Source: Hyaloscypha bicolor E (taxonomy: Eukaryota; Ascomycota; Leotiomycetes; Helotiales; Hyaloscyphaceae). Taken from it: DNA of 64,000 bases. The translations under genes were made by a program, and so were the position numbers. The stretch's first letter is position 1. Each line of letters starts with the position of its first letter. Below the pieces are notes generated by a model. It did no database searches. It had not been told where the DNA came from and saw nothing but the letters and a program-made list of their open reading frames with translations. The stretch is taken from assembly GCF_002865645.1 (NCBI RefSeq), contig NW_020194559.1, positions 744,001 through 808,000 on the forward strand, given 5' to 3'. Positions 21,500-31,449 of the stretch are shown in pieces.

Positions 21500-24445
21500 A
21501 TGTTCAAACCTTTCCAGAACGCCAAGGCTTCCGAGAGGGGCGGGCCTACGACTGCGACGGCGAAGAAGGAAACCCAACGGCCAGTTCGTAACCCGCCGCT
21601 CCCCTACTACGACTGGGCGAAGCATGTTCGCAAATTCGGATTCTTCGATCACTGGACAGAACACCTGGATGTCTCGGATGCCCAGGAGGATGCCAAGGAG
21701 GACCCGGGCTCGGCAGACAAGCAAGAGGCCTTGGCCGATCTTCTCGTATGCCAGACCCAACACTGGGGTGACGCCAAAGTGGGATTCTTCTTTGATTCTG
21801 GCGGCCTCTTCCGCGCAATGAAGGAGGCAATCTCCCTGACGTCCCCGGACCAGGCGTCCCAGCTACTTCGACGGCAAAGCAAACTCGCCATGTGCTACGA
21901 GAAACGGTACACGCTGAAGCAAGACGTGAACGACTTGCGATCTGGCATCCTCCTGGCTGAACACGTGGTGGACCAGACACCAAACTCTGATCCCACAAAG
22001 CCGTTTCGCCTTACGTGCCTCGCAAACCTGCTCGGCCATCGATTCAAGAGGGGCGGCGATCCAAATGATGGGCACGGGGCAGTCACGTATGCTGCCCAAG
22101 CAGTTGAGCTTGGCGAGAGATTGGAATTAGCCAACGACGATGCTGTTGCGCGGCTGAGGCGGACCCTCGCCGTTCTTTTGGAGGCGCGCTCTCACCGGAC
22201 TGGCAGCCTGAGTGATCTGGAGCAGGCTATCCAGCAGACGGAGCAGGCTCTTGAGCGTATAACTGCCAGTAATCCGGATCGGCTGGCCTACATCGGCGAG
22301 GTTGGAAATATGCTTGTCAGGAAGTTCCAGAAATCTAGAGACAAGCGTGACCTGGACAGCGGTATCACGAAAATGGAGCGAGCTGCATCTGCCATTCCCA
22401 AAGGAGACGCAATGCTGCCGAGGCTGCTCGACAACCAGTCAAACGGCTATCTCGAGCTGTACGGACAGACCGGGAACATGGAAGTCCTGGCGCTGGCCGT
22501 CAAGAAGGCCGAGGCTGCACACAAAGCACAGTTCATCATTGACCGGACCTACACGCAGTCAGGGAAGTATTTTAACAGCGTCGTGCGGATGTACGAAGTT
22601 CAGGCGCAGGCATCTCAACAACTATTTGACGCAGGCATGATGGTGGCCTTTGCCAAAAGAGGTATAAAAGATCTCAAAACTGGGCATCCAGACAAGGCCG
22701 AAGCTATCGAATGTCTAGCCGACGCAATGGCTCTGGAATTTCACATAGCAGCACGCCTACGGCCAGAAAAGCGAGAAGAGTTCATGAACAAGGCAGAAGG
22801 CCACTACCGCGAGGTGGCAGGTCTTGAGAATGGCCATCCCTTCACAAGGATCCGCGTCTGCAAGAAACTTGGCGACTTGAGATCGGTAAACATGGACTCG
22901 GACGGTGCCGCAGAAGCATATGAATTGGCCATCAGCCTCTGGCCTAGGCTGAACCCGCGAACAATGGCAAGGGAGGACGTGGAGTATGTTATCAGTCAGC
23001 TATCTGGCTTAGGCCCCCTTGCGGCCTACTATATCTGTCGTTCCAAAAAAGGCCGGTCTGCCTCGGAAGCTCTCCACGCATTGGAGTCCGGTCGCGGGAT
23101 CATCGCCAGCTTGACCATCGAGGTGTCTGATCTGAAGATAGAACATGGCGAGCTTTACGATCGGTATACGGAGCTGTGCTATATCATATCTTCTCCCCTG
23201 GTGCGGATTAGCCACGATGGTTCCAGCCTCTCGCCTGCCGCAGCTATATCGCGCCGGAACCAGCAAGTCAAAGATCTAAAGCTGCTCGAGGACCAGATCC
23301 GTGCCCTGCCTGGATTCAAAACGTTCCCACGCACACACTCCACGACCAACTTCACTAAACTTGCCAGCCGTGGGCCCATCGTGTGCTTCAGTACCACTGG
23401 GGACGTTACTTATGCGTTTCTTGTCACCAGGGACCATGTCGAAGTTCTTCAGCTCGAGAAGATCAAGCACGAGGACCTCCAAGCACATGTCAAGCTATTA
23501 GTCCGAGGAAAGTCCCCTGCTAGTGTCGCCACGTCGAGGAGGGCAGAAAACAACGAGCGCGTACGCGAGACCCTGCAATGGTTATGGAATTGTGCAGTCA
23601 AGCCGGTCCTCCAACGCCTCAAATTCATCAAGAAAACCTCCCCGGAGAGGCTTCCGCGCATATGGTGGGTCACAAGCGGTCTCTTGGGTCTCCTGCCGCT
23701 ACACGCTGCGGGGAGTGGTTGGGGCACCTCCACGGAGAACACCATGAGCCATGTTGTTTCCAGCTATATCCCGACCCTCAAGGCGCTCGCATACGCCAGG
23801 AAGAAACAGCCGAGACCGCTGGGAGATCCGGGTACCGAGCTCCTCGTCATTAGCGTGCCCGAGAAGAAGGGATACAAGAAACTGAAGGTCGGGGCCGAGA
23901 TTGACGGAGTGGTCAAGAACTTTCTGCCGGACACGGTGAAAAGTTCAGTCCTTTCGATGCCGTCTCGAAAGGAGGCACTGGGGAAATTGAAGTCAACAAA
24001 TATTGCGCACTTTATCTGCCACGGGATTTCCGAGGCCAGAAGTCCTTCCCAGGGCGGACTAGAGCTAGCCGACGAACGACTGACAATTCAAGACCTTAGT
24101 CAGCTATCTCTCGACCAAGTGCAGATAGCCTACTTGTCGGCTTGCTCGACGGCGAGGAACAAGAACAGCGAGATTGTCGATGAGTCGATTGCCGTGGCGA
24201 GTGCCTTCAGTCTAGTTGGCTTTCCCCATGTCATCGGAACTTTGTGGGAGGCAAGTGATAAGATTGCCCAGAAGATTGCCCCGAGATTTTACAAGATGCT
24301 CCTTGAAAAGAAACAGGAAAGGTTTAGTGACAATGACGCTGTAGCCCATGCGATGCATCAGGCGACGGTCAGCCTCTGGAAGGATAGGACAAATGCACAG
24401 GAAAGGGTTGATGAGTGGGTGCCATTTATCCATCTTGGAGCCTAA
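21500..24445 (+). CDS. TPR-CHAT caspase-like protease
   Basis: 981 aa, one uninterrupted frame; ATG 21,500 has A at -3. Residues about 75-560 are helical TPR-type repeats (for example RLTCLANLLGHRF, DLEQAI...TEQAL, RDLDSGI). From about 620 to the end is a CHAT domain (caspase HetF-associated TPR), a clan CD cysteine peptidase. The catalytic His is in HFICHG (His841) and the catalytic Cys in LSACSTA (Cys882). The conserved VIGTLWEASD block (911-920) and the terminal WVPFIHLGA follow. No signal peptide, so it is probably cytosolic. TPR-CHAT proteins in bacteria and fungi are encoded next to gasdermins and activate them by cleavage. Here the TPR part would sense a trigger and CHAT would cut the gasdermin-like neighbour. 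A fungal nucleotide-binding domain is absent, so this is a minimal TPR-protease architecture. Confidence 0.88.
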   Translation: MFKPFQNAKASERGGPTTATAKKETQRPVRNPPLPYYDWAKHVRKFGFFDHWTEHLDVSDAQEDAKEDPGSADKQEALADLLVCQTQHWGDAKVGFFFDSGGLFRAMKEAISLTSPDQASQLLRRQSKLAMCYEKRYTLKQDVNDLRSGILLAEHVVDQTPNSDPTKPFRLTCLANLLGHRFKRGGDPNDGHGAVTYAAQAVELGERLELANDDAVARLRRTLAVLLEARSHRTGSLSDLEQAIQQTEQALERITASNPDRLAYIGEVGNMLVRKFQKSRDKRDLDSGITKMERAASAIPKGDAMLPRLLDNQSNGYLELYGQTGNMEVLALAVKKAEAAHKAQFIIDRTYTQSGKYFNSVVRMYEVQAQASQQLFDAGMMVAFAKRGIKDLKTGHPDKAEAIECLADAMALEFHIAARLRPEKREEFMNKAEGHYREVAGLENGHPFTRIRVCKKLGDLRSVNMDSDGAAEAYELAISLWPRLNPRTMAREDVEYVISQLSGLGPLAAYYICRSKKGRSASEALHALESGRGIIASLTIEVSDLKIEHGELYDRYTELCYIISSPLVRISHDGSSLSPAAAISRRNQQVKDLKLLEDQIRALPGFKTFPRTHSTTNFTKLASRGPIVCFSTTGDVTYAFLVTRDHVEVLQLEKIKHEDLQAHVKLLVRGKSPASVATSRRAENNERVRETLQWLWNCAVKPVLQRLKFIKKTSPERLPRIWWVTSGLLGLLPLHAAGSGWGTSTENTMSHVVSSYIPTLKALAYARKKQPRPLGDPGTELLVISVPEKKGYKKLKVGAEIDGVVKNFLPDTVKSSVLSMPSRKEALGKLKSTNIAHFICHGISEARSPSQGGLELADERLTIQDLSQLSLDQVQIAYLSACSTARNKNSEIVDESIAVASAFSLVGFPHVIGTLWEASDKIAQKIAPRFYKMLLEKKQERFSDNDAVAHAMHQATVSLWKDRTNAQERVDEWVPFIHLGA

Positions 24446-24509
24446 TGGTTAGTAGTGATTATAATTAGTTAGAATTAACCAACGGCGACCTAAATAAGGG
24501 TAGTAATTA

Positions 24510-24628
24510 TCCCAATGCAGGTTGGCAGTGCTGCCACCACTGTCCCTACCCTAATCCCAATGCAGGTTGGCAGTGCTGCCACCACCTCTCCCTACCCTAA
24601 TCCCAATGTAGGTTGGCAGTGCTGCCAC
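24510..24628. repeat. Three tandem copies of a 45-46 bp repeat with palindromic core
   Basis: Copies start at 24,510, 24,555 and 24,601 with tcccaatgcagg(ttggcag). Each contains the dyad tggcag-tg-ctgcca. It lies 65 bases after the CHAT stop, probably in the 3' untranslated region or just past it. The third copy is partial and has one C-to-T change. A 73-aa open frame crosses it but is only the repeat in translation. Confidence 0.85.
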
Positions 24629-25221
24629 GATATAGAAGCGAGGCGTAGGAATCCGAAGCATCGTTCTAGATCGGAGCGGGTAGAGGAAAAGGCTAGGGCG
24701 GAGGAGGGGCTAGAGGGGCGAGTAGGCAAAGATTAAGAAGGGCTTAACGGAGCTGATATTTGTAATGAGAGTTATATAATTAAAGGACGAAACAAGTTTA
24801 ATAATTAACTAAATATCTTAAAATATATGGACTACTTATTACAAATGATAATATACAAATGCGAGATGCTATAGAGACGAGATGACTTCCGGAGTACCCC
24901 AAAAAAGAAAGAGCTAAATAATAATAACGAAGATAAAGAGCCTATACCGCCTAAATGCCCTTAGAAATATATTATCCCCGTTTTCCCGTACTTCTCCTAA
25001 CCAAGTAAATAAAATCAAACTATATATTATATAGTACTAATATTAAGTAGTATATTATAAAACTATTCTATAAAATCTCTCTATATAGTTTAGTAGATAT
25101 ATCCAATATAAAAGTACAGATCCTTTACTTATAGACTACTTGCTAAACTATCTATTTATATAACTATTATAATTACTAAATATATAAGTATATAAAGATA
25201 AGAAGAGGGAATTATAGAAAC
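24629..25221. other. Spacer grading into RIP-degraded DNA
   Basis: Normal GC to about 24,740, then AT-rich. No coding sequence recognised. It is the left flank of the retrotransposon at 25,222 and ends with the target-duplication copy gaaac (25,217-25,221). Confidence 0.5.
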
Positions 25222-25481
25222 TATTACGGTTATTACGATATACGGTACTAGTAGGGGTTAGACTAGAGCTAGAGAGGCATCTGGCATCTGAGCGAGGCAT
25301 CTATAGTTACCTAATTATTACACGTGACCCCGAGCTTAAGCTAGTACGTAGGCCCATATATAGCTCGCGATTATTTAGATCCGAGGCTTCTTCGGGATCC
25401 TCTTCTCTCTTTAGCTTTGAATCGTCGAAATAGAGATAGTCTAATTACGCCTTCCAGGTCCTAGATCTTATATTCGTAATA
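25222..25481 (+). repeat. 5' LTR of second-family chromovirus
   Basis: 260 bp, beginning tattacggtt (ancestrally probably tgttacgg) and ending tcgtaata. Colinear with 31,089-31,348; differences are mostly C/T and G/A. This copy keeps more CG and CA sites. Confidence 0.93.
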
Positions 25482-25739
25482 TAATTTAAAGCTTATCTAT
25501 TTCTTAATCCTGCGGAAGATTTAAATAATATATATCCGATCAGTTTTTAATAAGTACAGATGTAATATACCGTAGCTACTCCCGAACCGGTTAACTAATA
25601 TTAGAATAAAAGAAAGCCCTAGAATAACTAGGCAAGAAAGCCCTGGACTGGCCAGGCAAGCGGATAGGCCAGTAACCTTATTACTAAACGAAGATCTATA
25701 AGAAAGCAAGTTCCGGAATAACTAGGCAAGTCAGAAGGA

Positions 25740-26980
25740 GCTATAGTACGAGATACTACTAGTATACTACTAGAAGGTGAACTAGAGCCTCTTATTAAGT
25801 CTCCTGAGGGATCCGAATATCCCGTTAATATTTATAGTAGAAAAGATATTCTTTTCCAGAGAATAAAGGAAAAAGAGGAATCTGCCTTATTAAAGGCGAA
25901 GTTCCAAGAGTTACTTCGGAACCCAGAGACTTTATATAAAGAGATTATTAAGCTAATTCTAAAGATATATAATATCCTTGCCTATAGCGAGAATTATTAG
26001 GATTAGCTAAAAGAAACCAAGTAAGCCCTATAAAAGAATAAAGCTATTATTAAGAAGCTTATTATATAGCCTGCCGGAATAACTGGTTCCCTTACTCTAG
26101 AAAGTAAATACTTAGTTAAACTTCCTAATTCTCTTATTTTTGAAGATATAACTAAGGATAGTATTACCTTTAATAATTAGTTAGTTCAGATTAAGAATAA
26201 GCTTTATAGTAACTCTAATACCTATTAGATAGAGGACTTCAAGATTATTTATATATCCGGCTATATAGGTAGCCATATCCTTATACTAATCTTTTCTTAC
26301 CTAAACCAGGATAGTTAATATATATACGAGACTATTAGGGAACTATATACCTATCTAGAGAAGCTATATAGTAATCCGAATAAGGAGTATAATACTTGGC
26401 AAGCATTTAAGGAACTATTTATAAAGAAGGGCCAGATCTTTTAGGAGTTCTATATCCTATTCCTAAGGCATATAGTAGATAGAAATATTAACTTATAGGA
26501 CCTTAAGGATAACCTAAATAATAAGCTTACCTGGAAGCTCTAAAAGGCCATAGCTATATACTATAATAACCCGGCTATTTATACTATAAAGTTTATATAA
26601 TACTATACTATAAATAACTAATAGATCCGAGCTTACTATAAAAAGAAAGAATAAGTATTCAAGAAAGCTAATAAAGATACGGATAAGCCAAGCCCAGGAG
26701 GCGCCCCTTATATAAAGCCCGCTTCTAAGACCCTAGTAATAGATAAGCCTATTATCCCGAAGCCCGGATTCTTAGATCTCAAGTACTATAACTATAATAG
26801 ATTTGATTATATATTTAGGAACTATTTAGAGCCCAAGATAAAGTATATAAAGCAAGTTTTGGCAGCCAAGCTAGTAGTACTTACTATAAATAAGCTATTT
26901 AAGGATATAAAATAGGGAAATAAGGACTTCTAAAAGAAGTCTCTTCTTTAGGACTATATTATATAAATATAGCAGAAGTT
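25740..26980 (+). pseudogene. gag of second-family chromovirus
   Basis: Gag-type helical sequence with scattered TAG/TAA codons. The CCHC zinc knuckle is visible at about 26,780-26,835 as LKYYNYNRFDYIFRNYLE, where all cysteines and the histidine have become Tyr or Asp through C-to-T and G-to-A change. The boundaries are approximate and the start is unclear. Confidence 0.6.
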
Positions 26981-26999
26981 AATTTGAGCTAGTTACTAG

Positions 27000-29900
27000 G
27001 AAATAAAGCATTTATATTTCCTTATATAGTTAGTAATAATAGATTAGGTATTAAGACTTCTTCTTTTATTAATACCGGAGTAAATAGATATACTTTTATT
27101 AATTTTAAGTTTATAAGAATAATTAAATAATTTCTAGATATTAAGCCTACTTAATTAGTATTATCCTATAATATAAGAGGGTTTAATAGTAAGCAGGCCA
27201 TACTTATTACTTACTATATTAAGCTTATACTCTTAATTAATAAATAGAAGGTCCTAATATCTATACTAGTTATAGGGCTAGATAAGTATAATATGATTTT
27301 GGGATAATAATAGTTTATAAGTACTAGTATTCTAATTAATTACAAGAATAGAAGATTAATCTGGCTAGATAATTAGCCTAGAAAGAAGAATTAGGATAAG
27401 ATCCTAATTACTATATATAAGAACTTAGAACCTGGGAAAAGTAACTAGTACTAAAAAGATATAAATAGAAGAAATAAAGCCATAGCTATAGATAAGTCCT
27501 GGAGATCTTAGCTTATAAAGAGGAAACCCTCTTATTCTTTTCCTGACCCGGGCTCAGAAAGCCATATATAGTAAAAGAATTAAGCTTAATACTATAGAGA
27601 AATATAAATAGCCTTAGGAAATATAGAAGTTTTTCCTAAGCTAGAAATAGAGATATTAAAATCATATTATTTAAAGGAAAGCTATAAGATCTAGTTAAGG
27701 CCCTCGGTTAATATTATAGATATCTTACTAGCCGCTTTCTAAATAAACCTATAAAAGAAAGAGAACCTTTTCTTTATAATATCGTTTTTCGAGATTAATA
27801 AAGAGCTAGAATTATAATAAAAGAATAAGTTTATTCCGGGCAAGTAATAGCCAGGAAAGATAGAGCTATAGTAGCTAGTAAGAGTCTTACTAGAGGAGTT
27901 TAAGGATTTTGCAGACATTTTCTTAAAGGAAGTATTAAATATCTTATTCCCATATTAATTATATAACTATAAGATTTAGATTAATAATCCCGAAGGCCCA
28001 GAGAGCCTAGGGTATTCCCTGCTCTATTAATAGTTAACCTATAAGCTATAGGAGATCAAATGCTTCCTTAAAGAGAACCTCTAATAGGGCTTTATTAAGC
28101 CAAGCTAGTTCTCTTTTATATCTCTAATTCTCTTTATAAAGAAGGCTAATAGAGCTCTCTAATTCTATATTAATTATTATAAGCTAAATAACTTAATATA
28201 GAAGAACTATTATTCTCTTTTTCTTATTTATTAGACCCTTATATGGCTAGCTTAAGCCAAAGTTTATATAAAGCTAGATATTTGGCAAGTATTCTATTAG
28301 ATCCAAATAAATCCAGAATTAGAAGAACTTATAATATTCTATATGAGATATAGGGCCTATAAGTATAAGGTTCTTTGGGAAGGCCTAACTAATGGCCCTG
28401 CTATATATTAGAGGTATATAAATAATATTCTCTTTAATTACCTTAATATTTTTTATATAGCTTATTTGAATAATATCCTAATTTATTTAAATAATTCCCT
28501 AAAGTATAAAGACTATATATAAAAGGTCCTTTAATAGTTATAGGATACCGGCCTCTAAGTAAATATTAAGAAATTAGAGTTTAAGGTTACTTATATAAAG
28601 TACCTAGGCTTTATTATTTTTACTAGAGATATTAAAGTAAATCCAGATAAGATAGTAGTTATTAAGGACTAGTAATTACTAAAGATAATTAAAGAAATAT
28701 AAGGCTTTCTGGGTTTTTATAATTTTTATTAGTACTTTATTATAGAATATAGCTATATAGTAAAGTTTCTAATAGCTCTAATATATAAGGAAGTTCTGTT
28801 TAAATAAATAAATTAGTATTAAGAAGGTTTTACTAAGCTAAAGCAAGCTATATTCTTGGTACTAATTCTATATTATTATAACCCGAACCTCCCTATTATA
28901 GTTGAGATAGATATATTAAATAGAGTTATAGCCGGTATTCTCTTATAATAAGATTTCTAGATAGAACTCTAGTATCCGGTAGTATTTTTCTCTAAAACTA
29001 TATAGTTAGAGAGCTAAATTATAATATTTATAATAAAGAGATACTTATTATTATTTTCTCTTTAACTAAATAGCAAGCGGAGCTAGAAGGCCTATAAGAG
29101 ATACTCTTTATAATTTACTTAGACTATTAAGCCCTTGAGTACTTTATAACTATAAAGAAGCTTTTAGTAAGATAAGTTTACTAGATAAAGTATTTTTCTT
29201 ACTATTATTTCAAGCTTATATATTAGATAGATAAGTTAAATAAATAAGCGGATACCCTAAATAGGAAATACGAGAATATAATTACCCAGAATAAGGTAAT
29301 AGTAGCCTACTAAACCTAAATTCTCCTCCTATAATAAAAGATTAATAATAATATTATATAGGATCTCTAGTTAGCTCTAATTAAGGCCTTTATAAGCCCG
29401 GCTCAGGAAGAAACCTAGTATAATAGTATCTAGCTAGTAGATAAGCTATTAAGCAAGAACCGAGAGTTACCGGAGCTAGAAGAGCTATGGGATAAGGCAA
29501 GAAACGAGAAGGAAGGCACTTGAATATTATAAGACAGCCTCTTCTTATAATATAGTAAACTATTTATTCCTAATAGTATAATAATACCCGAGATGCCCTT
29601 ATATACTACCCTTATTTAGGAAGTATATATATAGCCCTTAATAGGATATCTAGAATAAGCCAAGCTTTAATAGCTTCTTTAGGCCCGCTATTACTAGCCA
29701 GGCCAAGATATAGATATTAATTAGTATAGGAATAACTATTATACCTACTAATAATCCTATATTTCCAGGAATAAGAAGCCAGGGCTCTTATATCTATTAC
29801 TAGTTCCTGACTGCCCCTAGTAATATATATTAGTAGATTTCAAGAAGTATTCAGAGAGTAGGAATAAGTATAATATAGTAGTAATCTTTATTAATTGCCT

Positions 29901-30850
29901 GGGCAAGCGCCCTATTATAATTTCTGTCTGAGATATAGTAATAGCTAAAGAGTTAGTACTCCTGTTTCTTACCTATATAGTTTACTAAGTTAGTATCCCG
30001 GAGACTATAATATCTAATTAAGGCCCCTAGTTTATATTGGATTTCTGGAGCAAATTCTATAAGTATATTAGTATAAAGCTCAAGTTATTAATTACTAATT
30101 ATTCCTAAACTAATAGCTAGACAGAGATTATTAACTAGTATTTTGACTAATGGCTATATCTCTATATAAATTATTACTAGGATAATTAGGACAAATGGAT
30201 AGTAATAATTAACTACTAGTAGGTAGCTCTGGTCTATAAGACTATAGGCTAATTCCCGTTTCTTATAGAGAAGGGCTACGAACTATAGATATTATTTGAC
30301 TAGGAAATCCAAGTATAATCGGATACTTTAAAGGAAGAGCTAAATAGATAGGAGGCAAAGGCCCTAGTAATATGGCTTTACAAATTATAGTAAAAGATAT
30401 AGGAGAATATAATATAAATATAAGAATACTATATTACTTAAGCTAATAAGTACTACCGACTAGTAGACTTTGGAATAGGAGATAAGATATAGATTACTAC
30501 TAAGTATTAGAAAAATGATTATCTAAGCCGCAAGCTAGCTTACTAAATAGAAGGACTATATGAAATCCTGAAATAAGTAGGATATTTCTTTAGGCTTAAG
30601 TTTCCGGAATTAATAAGAATATATCCGGTATTCTATATAGAGAAGCTATATAAAGATCTAGGTAATCCCTTTTCCGGATAAGTAAATCCGGAGCCTCTGC
30701 TATTAGAACTATAAGATAGGGAAATAAAGTACAAAGTTCAAGAGATATAAGTAGTAAAACTACTTTATAGGAAGCTAAAGTACTAAGTCTAGTAGAAAGA
30801 ATAGAACCCAGATCCGGAGTAGTATCCCGCTTCCTTATTAAGTAATAGTG
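27000..30850 (+). pseudogene. pol of second-family chromovirus (PR-RT-RH-INT-chromodomain)
   Basis: Reverse transcriptase runs from about 28,090 to 28,660. Recognisable blocks include FISLILFIKKANRAL and the LDIxQxFYxIxxNPE region; the YLDD centre reads YLNN at about 28,464-28,475. RNase H follows to about 29,250 and integrase spans about 29,560-30,500. A chromodomain ending in a D-P-D-P-x-x-Y-P-A-S block lies at about 30,718-30,840. RIP stops throughout. This is the polyprotein that copies and integrates the element; it is dead here. Confidence 0.85.
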
Positions 30851-31088
30851 CCCTAGCTCTTTAGAGCTTCTATAATAAGAACCCCGAATAGCTAGGACTG
30901 CCCCAGAATCTCCCCTATTAGTTAGACTATACTAAGAATAATATATTACTAGAACTATATAATATAGACGGAAATCCTTTAAAGTTATATATAAAAGGCC
31001 CTAGCCTTTAATATATAGCCTGTAACTTGGAAATTTAATAGGGACTTTCGAAGCTCGGAAACAAGCTTACTTTAAGGAAAAGGGATAA

Positions 31089-31348
31089 TATTATGGTTAT
31101 TATAATATATGGTACTAGTAGGGATTAGACTAGAGCTAGAGAGATATCTGGTATCTGAGTGAGATATCTATAGTTACCTAATTATTATACGTAACCCCGA
31201 GCTTAAGCTAGTATATAGGCCTGTATATAGCTTGTAATTATTTAGATCCGAGGCTTCTTCAGGATCCTCTTTTCTCTTTAGCTTTGAATTATCGAAATAG
31301 AGATAGTTTAACTATACCTTCCACGCCCTAGATCTTGTACTCGTAATA
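31089..31348 (+). repeat. 3' LTR of second-family chromovirus
   Basis: 260 bp matching 25,222-25,481, with more C-to-T/G-to-A changes. Followed directly by the target-duplication copy gaaac. Confidence 0.93.
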
Positions 31349-31449
31349 GAAACCAAAGTCGTCTATTAGACTTCCTTAAATATAAGGCGGCTAAAAAGTA
31401 TACTTAATAAAAGGGATATAGTACTATTACTAATATATACCCAAATATA

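Larger units (their letters stand above)
25222..31348 (+). mobile_element. Ty3/gypsy chromovirus, second family (RIP-mutated)
   Basis: A 6,127-bp element with 260-bp LTRs at both ends and a perfect 5-bp target duplication (gaaac at 25,217-25,221 and 31,349-31,353). Domain order on the plus strand is Gag with zinc knuckle, protease, reverse transcriptase, RNase H, integrase, chromodomain. RIP stops interrupt the frames, but less densely than in the other elements. It inserted beyond the 3' end of the degraded recombinase gene at 31,450-34,111. Confidence 0.93.

Noticed and set aside
24515..24736. 73-codon open frame with repeated MQVGSAATT
   Set aside because: It is the 45-bp tandem repeat in translation; the repeat period (45 then 46) shifts frame, arguing against coding constraint.
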